Assembly (NCBI GenBank): GCA_947172415.1
Contig: OX359189.1
Span: 146,501 to 210,500 of the forward strand
Source of the DNA: Chondrosia reniformis
Lineage: Eukaryota; Porifera; Demospongiae; Chondrillida; Chondrillidae
Direction: 5' to 3'
Length of the DNA: 64,000 bases
Below the pieces are notes generated by a model, which made no database searches, was not told where the DNA came from, and worked only from the letters and a program-made list of their open reading frames with translations. Positions 53,001-64,000 of the stretch are shown one piece after another (the stretch's first letter is position 1; the number at the start of each line of letters is the position of its first letter). Position numbers and translations under genes: made by a program.

Positions 53001-56000
53001 ATTAATCTACTATGCATATGCAAATAAGCAGTTTAACTTGTACACTGCATGTATGTAAATGTTTTTCTTGTGTTGCAGGTGTTAGTAACAAGGTCCAATC
53101 TAACCAGCTGATGCTACAGGAGCGTGTGCCAGCCAGTTTCCTGAAACTGCAAGAGAAGGTTGGACAGCTTGCCTCACAAATACGAAAGTCTCATAGAACT
53201 CCAGTTTTGACAGAAAAGGTTTTTAGGTAGGTAGTTAGTTTAGTCCAGAAATTGTTCAGTGTTTAATACCATGTACATACTGCTCTTCATTAATTTTAAC
53301 TTCCTGTATCCTACTTCCTGTATCCTACCTCCTGTATCCTACTTCCTGTATCCTACTTCCTGTATCCTACCTCCTGTATCCTACTTCCTGTATCCTACTT
53401 CCTGTATCCTACCTCCTGTATCCTACTTCCTGTATCCTACTTCCTGTATCCTACTTCCTGTATCCTACTTCCTGTATCCTACCTCCTGTATCCTACTTCC
53501 TGTATCCTACTTCCTGTATCCTACTTCCTGTAGGGAGGAAGTAATGGATGTCATTGATGACAAAAGGGAATTGGACCAAGCGGTAACATTTCTACATGAA
53601 AATGGTGAGTCTACTTTCCACCTCCTCACTTCTCTTGAACCATGAAAATTACCTCTCCCCTCCTCCAGGCATGCTCCTCCACTACGACACCCCCTCACTC
53701 AACCACCTCTACTTCATTGACCCCCAGTGGCTGTGTGACATGATGGCCCACGTCATTACAGTTCCTGCAGTGAACAGCTGGATATCTGAGGAGTCGGGTC
53801 TTAATTCAGGCATACTGAGAAAGTCTTGTCTGCAACACGTCTTCAATGGAAAGGTCTTTCCCATTGAGTTTCAGAATGAGTATGTAGAGTTTCTGAATAA
53901 ATTTGAAGTGGCCATACAGATTGACAAAAACAGCTTACTAGTACCATCTTGTCTCTCCTGTGAACCAAGGTTTACAGTTCACAAGAAATACAATGTCTTC
54001 CCAAGGCCCTCTCTCTCAGAAATCGCTAAGAATATTCCTGAAATGTTTTCCAACCAATCCGACAATGCTGAATCTCTTAGCAACGAGGATGGTCTGATGT
54101 ATCCACACTTTACTGGCCTCTTCTTGAGAAGGTTTTACTTCATGCCCCATGTCCCTAGTGGATTTTGGCCCAGAATCATTTCCAGGCTTCTCTCAGATAC
54201 CAGTTTCCATTCCATAATTCTGAGAGGCTTAGGTTGTGACACATTGCAAGTTGAGGAGATGGTCAAGGCAAGATCAAGCAAGTCCTCAGTTCTCTCGTGG
54301 ACCTACTGGAGGACTGGCATTGAGCTGTGGTACCAGACCACCAGCATCCTGCGAGTGTCAGAGATTACACACTCGGAGGCATTCAAGGGCTGCACTCCCT
54401 CTCCGTCCCCCTTCCTAGGATCAACAGCCAAGCCAATGAATGCGGCATGTGATGCTCAGGATCTCATCTTTGATTTGCACGGTCAATGGACTCCGGTGGA
54501 TCCTGATAACAGTCCCCACGGCATAGAAGTGGTCATTAGTGATGTAGTCTCTAGAAAGGTTGTGGAAAATTCAATTACTGTACCTGAAGAAAACATGGCT
54601 GACCTAAATGAGTCAATGGCCCGGCCTCTGGATCAGTCCTCCTCCGAGCAGGTGCCTCCCCCTCATAGCAAGCCCAGGACCAGAGAGCCTTACTGGATAG
54701 CAGCGCATTTGCTGGCTAACACAGTTGAAGTATTAGATCTACTGCTAGAGGATTGGTATCCCGGGATAGGCTTGAGGAATGCGGCAAAGAAGTTTGAGAT
54801 ACCCTTCGTTAATAGAATAGTTCCTTGTCCATTCTGTACAACAGATGCAACAGCCCAAACAGTCAATGAGCTGTCAGTGTCTTCCTCTACCAAGGAATCC
54901 TCCCTCGGTGGATCTAGCAAACTGCAAAACAAGTCTCTGGAGTTGCCCACCGCTGACCAACCACTGGACCACAAGGAGAAGAGAACTTTCCCCTTCTTAA
55001 GGAAGCAGGACTCGATCCAGAAGAGAACTAGCAAGAAGCAGAATACGGTTGAAAACAGTTTCCTTCAAGTTAACAAGTTTGGGTTTATGGTAGATACCTT
55101 GGTCTGTGCCTCACGGAAGAGTGATTCTGCCACCTGCCAGCTACATGGAAACCTCCTCATTCAAGATCTTGCCCCTGACTTGGTGAGAGTTAGAAAGTAT
55201 TAATAAGAGACATTTCTGACAGTCAGCAAACTGACACTCTATATATTGTGTGTGTATCTCATTCAGCTAGTTACAGTGAGACAGCCATTTTATTGTCCCT
55301 TCAGGTGTTTGCAGATTTTCACACTCAGTTTCTATTGGACAATTCCCGTCTCCTCCGAGGTGCCTTTATTGGGGGAGGATCATTTGGAGATATTTACCGT
55401 GGACAACTCTTGCCATATCCTGGAGCAAGTGTACGTTACAGCAGCAATGCTTAATGAAAGGTACATTTTACAGTTTTCGTTTTCCTTACTCAGGATCTCC
55501 AGGGAGTCGATGTAGCCATAAAGGTAGCCACTGATGAAAGTCCAAGGAAGGCCAAGGTTAACAGTGAGGGCAATGAGGCTTACTTGAAGGAGGCCCAGGA
55601 AGAGGTGATCTTGAAAACCTATCTCGAGATGAGGTATGAAGGCGCCCTCCTAAGGCAGCTGGTACACGATAACCTGATCAGGTTTCAAGGCATCTCCACC
55701 AAGCCAATGTCCCTCGTCTTGGAATGGGCCCCCAAGGGATCTCTCAAGAAAGTGTTGAGTGATTTTGACAAGGCTCACATGAAACTGAGTCCGCACACAC
55801 TTCAGGAGACAACAAAACAGGTACTGCATACCCTACATGCATGTGCAGTGTAATCCAGTATGGTAGTTCTGTTGTAAATACCTTCAATCATTATGATCAA
55901 GTACATTTTTAATAATCAAGTAGTTTAGATAATCAGGTACGTATATTCAGAGTGAAAAGATAGACACTACTGAACTGTCAAGTTTCCTTAGAAGAGAACT

Positions 56001-58426
56001 GATATTACTGGATACCATATTTATATGTATTGTAGTATCTGTATAAATGTATAATTTGCGACAGTACACTGAATATTGTGTATTCCTGTGTTAGATTGCG
56101 TCTGGCCTGGCCTACCTCCATCAGCACGGCATAGTGCACTTTGACATGAAGGCTGATAACGTTCTGGTGTTCAAATTCCCTTCCATTCAACACTGTCTTG
56201 AGAAGACAATGCCAGCCTCCCAGACGAGCAGACAAGTCTCCACTCCCTTCCAGAGCCCGCAGAAGAGACTGGCAGAAGACCCAATGACTGTACTGATGAA
56301 GATAACTGATTTTGGGATCAGTAGAAGAAGCAGCCTCACTCACTTCAAGGGCCATAGGGGAACTCCCGGGTTTTTTGCCCCCGAGATTCTCAAATATTCT
56401 GGCAAAGAGGCAGTTCAATCCAAAGTGGACATTTACTCTTACAGCATGGTCATGTATGAACTGCTGACCTTTTTACGACCTTTTGAAAAGGAAAACTTCC
56501 ACATTCAGCAGATTGACAAGCTGACTATTGAAGGCAAGCGTCCAGTGTTGGGGTCGATGGAACTGAACAGTCCAGTGATGTACCTCGACCTGATGCAATG
56601 GTGTTGGATGGGTGACTACAATAAGCGACCCACTGCCAGACAACTGACAGAGATGCTTTCAAATCCAACCATCCCTCACTTGATGGACGTGATCAATTTG
56701 GGTAAAATGGAGACGGTCACGTGTGTCTGTACCAGTCCCCTTCTGATTCAGCGGCAGAATCTGGCCAACCTCTCAGACTTGAGTGTCTCACAGACCCACG
56801 ACGACAAGGATTACGAGCAGTACATTGCAGCTCATGGAGGCTTGAAGTCAAATGTCCTCAATATGAAACACTCACTGGTCACCCACGGCGACATGTTTCA
56901 GGAACTGTGGATTGCTTCTTTTGATGCAAATAAATATCCTTCTACAGAGCTGCATATCGTCACATTCCAGGGACGAGCCAAGCACTTTGTACAAGTAAGC
57001 ACTTTTTGTAGAATAATAATTTATATACGTATATATCACTCTCTAAGTAGGGATACGTATAGTATACGTATATGGTATGTACGTATATGTATATTTGTAT
57101 GTAGTATATGTATGTAGTATACGTATATTTGTATGTAGTATACGTATAAGTATACGTATATGGTATGTACGTATATGTATATTTGTATGTGTGTATATCG
57201 AGTGATGGGTACGTACCGTAGGTGCGTGATGACCGCTCTTTATTCCAATACAGTCACTGTGTCTCCAAGACTCTCCTGTTACTGCCATGTGCCCTGTGAG
57301 TGGTGAGGTGGATGTTGAGAGTAACATTCCACTGGATCTTCTGTGGGTCGGTACAGACAAGGGAGAGCTCTACATTTTTCATGCTTGGACCAGAACCCCG
57401 ATCCTTGACCGCTACCTAGCACTGAGGGCAGACACTGGAGGAATAGTTGCCATCTTGAAAATGCCATCGTACGATTCTCACGCAGTGGTTGTTATAAGAA
57501 AGGACGGCTGTCTTCTCCTCTTCAATGACTTCATCCTTGCCAATAAGGCTGCTGACCATTCAGAGTTTGATAACAGTCGTATGGAGACAGAACTACCAGT
57601 GAGGGCAGTCTGTCACACCAGGAATGAGCTCCCTGTCCACTGTGCCCTCGTCCTCTCCAAAGCCAGTAGCAGCCAGTCCCACATCTTCTGTGGCTGCAGC
57701 AATGGTGTGGTCCAGTGCTTTGTCCACAACTACGGGCGTCTGGAGTACCAGACCAACCTCAAATATGGCAACTTTCTCAATCCAGTGCATTTGCAGAGAT
57801 TTGCAGATCTCCATGTTTCCCAATTGTGTGAGAGCAGGACACACGATAGGCCTTCCATATGGGCCCTCATTCAGCCAGACGGCATTCTGATGAACTGGGA
57901 TGCGACATCAGGGCAACCGCTCCAGCAGTTGATGTGTATGAATTTCACAAGCTACAAAGGTGAGCCTTGTACACGAGGACTTTACTAGGACAGGTCTAGT
58001 GGTGGTATCATGCTTCCATTTCTCTTTTTTCATGTTGCAGTAAATGCTATTGCAGTGGTGGAATCTAAATTGTATCTCAGCACCTCTGCTGGTCGCCTCA
58101 CAGTCATTGACAGTCCTGGACCAGGCCTCCCTCCCACAAGCAAGGACCTCCACGGTCACCAGGGGGAGATCTGGAAGACTGTGTCTCTTGGAGCTCGCAT
58201 TCTCCCTCAGCAGTGGCTGCCATGTTTGATTGGCCGAATCAATGTCATTGATCTGTATTCAGATGATATGGAGGAAAATGAACTTAGTCAAATTCAGAAC
58301 TCCATTATAGGTCGACAGACTAACATCGGAGTTAGCATTGGTCGGGGTTACCAAGGATTTGGTAAAATGAACCCACTGTCCGACGCTAAAGACAATTCAG
58401 ACACTTTTGTACTTCTTTGGATGTGA
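47041..58426 (+). CDS. LRRK: LRRK: ankyrin-LRR-Roc-COR-kinase-WD40 Roco protein
   Basis: The first coding exon is only ATG (47041-47043, donor gtgagt), then EVTDLGVDMSAAAF from 47291. Ankyrin repeats follow (GDTPLHRAALSGQVECVYLL; SALHIAVERRDKEMV; SSLHIAAELGHVELV), mostly in a 2.5-kb exon (49392-51931) that also holds the LRRs (LSSNQLSELPMELFQLPCL). Roc (52101-52910) has P-loop GLQKRGKTTLL, DFGGQEEYY and G4 GTHID. COR covers ~53079-55190. The kinase (~55340-56690) has GGGSFGDIYRG, VAIK, catalytic loop HFDMKADN, DFGIS and GTPGFFAPE. A WD40-like end runs to 58426 (DLLWVGTDKGELYIF). Ankyrins plus LRR without the LRRK2-type armadillo point to an LRRK1-like or invertebrate LRRK. Roco kinases act on Rab GTPases and endolysosomal traffic. 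The HFD loop lacks the usual Arg. Small ankyrin exons between 47473 and 49390 are less certain. Confidence 0.92.
48145..48250. repeat. ~26-bp repeat, 4 copies, LRRK intron
   Basis: Unit 'ttggtcgtattgtatgtatg' plus 'ggttgg'. The rest of the intron (47880-48530) holds nothing recognised. Confidence 0.9.
53302..53533. repeat. 14-bp minisatellite, ~16 copies, LRRK COR intron
   Basis: Unit 'tatcctacttcctg' (variant tatcctacctcctg). The final unit reads 'cttcctgtag' and is itself the 3' splice site of the next exon at 53534. Confidence 0.96.
57050..57190. repeat. TA/GTATAC-rich repeat, LRRK intron
   Basis: Repeated 'gtatacgtatatggtatgta' and 'cgtatatgtatatttgtatg' blocks, about three units, between the kinase/WD exons. 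Confidence 0.85.
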
Positions 58427-59011
58427 ATTAATATATACTGTTATTTTCTACAGATTTTGACAATAATTATTAAAATTATATGTATTTCATTTTGGTGTTA
58501 ATTGTAATTGTTAAAAAAGAATGAAGTTCACCCCCAGCTTTAGAGGGTAACATGTTGATGGGGCAAATGAGTGCAGTGTTTCTAGATCTGTTTTTCCATC
58601 TTGGAGGACTGGGAGTGGACATGATCACTCCTTGCCATTTTAATAGGACTTAGGTCACTTGAATTTCAGTATATATACCACTTCTGTATGGTTAGCCTCA
58701 TCATAGCCTGATCATCGTCTCATTTCATTGCCTTTTCTGGATGTGCTGGTTATAAACACTGCCATCCCCGTAGAAGTACTTCTAACTTTATATCTTAAAT
58801 ACTTATAACTCGCATGAGATATAATTGTAGCTTTTCCTCTAAATTATGTATTATGTCCACCTACAAGATGGTTTATCAGCCATTTTGCCACATACTATTA
58901 TATAAAACAATCTCATCCATGAGTTGTAACTGAAGTATTCTTTGGTCTAATGGGTCTGTTTAGGACTAACATCAAAAACAAGTGGAAAGTTACTATAACA
59001 ACTGACAAGTA
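58427..59011. other. Intergenic, tail-to-tail LRRK / RBBP4
   Basis: 585 bp of AT-rich DNA, probably the two 3' UTRs. No gene, tRNA or repeat recognised. Confidence 0.6.
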
Positions 59012-62000
<2,989 letters not shown>

Positions 62001-62132
62001 TTAATCTTAATTGATAACTGCGATAATATATACATCCAAACCAAAAGACACAACTGATGCATATGTATTATATTAATGTAGACATGCAACTTTAGCTAAA
62101 CACTTCAAGTAGTCCTGTTCACACAAGATGCA

Positions 62133-64000
62133 TTATGCTGGGACAACTTGTGTATAGTACAGGTCAATTTCTTTTGGATTTCCAGAACCATATTCATCCA
62201 ATAGAACCAAAAGATTGTCATCATTGAGAAGGGAAGTTGGCACAAAATACCACTGCTGGACAAACACTCCGTCTATTTGAATGCTCCAGTACCGACCAAG
62301 ATCAAAGCCATTCAAAAACACATGTCCTCTCGACATTGAGCTCAACTTTAGCACTAAAGATAAGCCATCCTTGAGCGCAGGCTTTGGAAAGTAGGCCGAA
62401 TACCAAGTCAAAGGCTTCCCTGTTGGGACGGCATCTTCCCACTGGACAGTGGCGTGTCCCTGAGGGGTATAGATCTGTTTCTTCTCCCCAAACAGTCCCA
62501 CCTGATGAAACCAAGTCCCTTCTGTTATGTTATATCTGTCCAAGAATACCCCCGATGTGATCCCACGGAAGTTGAAGATTGTAGGTGTAACACGGGTAAT
62601 CATTCCCATGGCAACGGAGAGGAATATTAGAGAGTGTTTCCCAGGTGATAGGGTTATATTTCCTGAGACATTAAGAGTCGGATTCCAAAAGTGAACGTGA
62701 TCATCAATCTCACACTGATATAGGCCATCAACAAACACAAGAAATCCCATTCCATTCTGAGTCCCAATAGTGATTTCAACTTGTTCGGCTTTCTCTTCCC
62801 AATCCAATTCTGTGATATAGTATAGGTAGTCAGTTGTATCTAAAGTTAGAGAGAGCTGCTCCAGAGGATACCTGGCCTTGACAACTTCAGTGAAGTTCAT
62901 TGGATCATACCAACTCTGCCACTTTGCCTGGTCCAACACTTTAGTGGCCTGGTATGTCCTTGTATAATTTTGATGTCCTTCCAGTATGCCCGAGTTGAAA
63001 AGGACTGTATCAGATTTATCAAGGAGAGACACTGACTGTTTTGGAAGATAAAAGGTATGTCCATTGTATAAAACAGTGATATCTTTAACAGCATCATTCT
63101 CCAAGAAAGTCACTTTGTTAGAATTGAATTGATAAATATAAGCAAACTGCTTTGTTCCATTCTCAAATTTCTTGGTTTCGTTATTATAATATGGTAACTG
63201 AACTGAATTGTTCACCTGAGAAGGACTGGATAGGAGGGTATCACCAAGTACAGCCAGCAAATGGTACATCTTCTGCAGGTGAGCCTGTTTGGGCAGGTTA
63301 GGCTGGAAATCTGAGTGAAAGTTCACGCCGTTGGCATACATCTGGGTGATGGCATTGCCTCCCTCCCTACCAAAGTTGCAACCGCCGTACCACATGTAGT
63401 AGTTATGGTGACAGGCTCCTCTTGCAAACCACTTAAGAATCACATATGCCATTTCTTCTGGAGGTCTATTGTCACGGGTTGTCATGGGAACTTTTGACCA
63501 CGACTGGAACCACCCCTCATCCTCTGTCCAAGCTAGGGGCTGTCCAGGGAAACTCCCATGGTGCTCCTCCGCATATTTTGCTCCATCATTACCATTGAAT
63601 GTGTTTATAGTGTTGCTAGCGCTGTGACCATTGCACATCATCCAAGGAATGTCCAGAGAGAGAGACTGAACTAATTCTCCACACCACTTTACATAAGCAC
63701 TATCTTCCCAGCGATATTCATTCTCAATTTGAGCAAGAATGACTGGCCCACCGTTCCTCGCTAAAAAAGGCTTTACTATTGTTGTAATATCTCGCACAAA
63801 TCGTCCCATTTCCATCTCCCAAACAGAATTATTCGAACGCAGTTCTATCCCAGGAACTTGGTTTATCCAGGCTGGCAAACCTCCATACGACCATTCCGCG
63901 GCTACAAAGGGACCTGCAGCAGAAGAAGAAGGTTTCCATCATGTGCATCAAATATAGAGCTGCATCATACAACCTTACCGATTCGTAAGTTTACAAACAG
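62133..64000 (-). CDS. GH35 beta-galactosidase, plant/protist type (5' end outside window)
   Basis: The main exon runs from 63914 to the stop at 62133. One more exon (63979 to the edge) ends in LFVNLRIG, joining to PFVAAEWSYGGLPAW, the GH35 signature (RIGPY.CAEW..GG.P.WL). Acid/base Glu is in AQIENEY (near 63720-63740) and the nucleophile Glu in LAWTEDEGWF (near 63505-63535). YYMWYGGCNFGREGG resembles the plant-type YYMYHGGTNFGR rather than animal GLB1. The C-terminal part has beta-sandwich segments (HVFLNGFDLGRYW). GH35 enzymes hydrolyse terminal beta-galactose; probably secreted or lysosomal. The signal peptide would lie outside the window. It has the same orientation as RBBP4. Confidence 0.9.

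Overview
The window is nuclear DNA of an early-branching animal, most likely a sponge (inference). The evidence is animal-specific gene content (a five-SH3 intersectin with DH-PH-C2, an ankyrin-LRRK, SCAF4/8, fibrinogen-domain secreted proteins), many short GT-AG introns, gene spacing of about 70-600 bp, and almost no intact mobile elements. No bacterial, organellar, CRISPR or viral segment was seen. All gene models are spliced models made by eye from family similarity and splice sites, so exon edges may be off by a few codons.

Layout. 1-1076: non-genic, with a GC-rich structured segment and a ~170-bp repeat. FIG4 (+, 1077-5748), RBM34 (-, 5953-6891), a PH-domain/multi-tyrosine-linker/tyrosine kinase (+, 7113-12542), MRPS6 (-, 12677-13206, three small exons), intersectin (+, 13345-23050), SCAF4/8 (-, 23184-27274), CFAP298 (+, 27385-28608), CFAP299 (-, 28740-29450), MSH2 (+, 29520-36559). 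These nine genes alternate strand without exception, head-to-head across 69-221 bp and tail-to-tail across 131-204 bp. Inside and after MSH2 is a ~4-kb tandem duplication carrying a minus-strand fibrinogen-domain gene (two whole copies, one truncated) and the 3' ATPase half of MSH2 (two copies). Then come an STI1-domain protein (+, 42119-43415), TTK/Mps1 kinase (-, 43846-46831), an ankyrin-LRR-Roc-COR-kinase-WD40 LRRK (+, 47041-58426), RBBP4/7 (-, 59012-61947) and a GH35 beta-galactosidase of plant/protist type (-, 62133 to beyond the edge).

Nearly every multi-exon gene has at least one intronic minisatellite (unit about 4-47 bp). Several are pyrimidine-rich on the sense strand and end close to the 3' splice site. 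The genes are mostly housekeeping or cell-biological (phosphoinositide turnover, endocytosis, mRNA processing, cilia, mismatch repair, spindle checkpoint, chromatin) and do not form one pathway. The most novel items are the PH/YxxM/tyrosine-kinase architecture, the MSH2 gene with two alternative 3' halves and nested fibrinogen genes, and the strictly alternating gene order.
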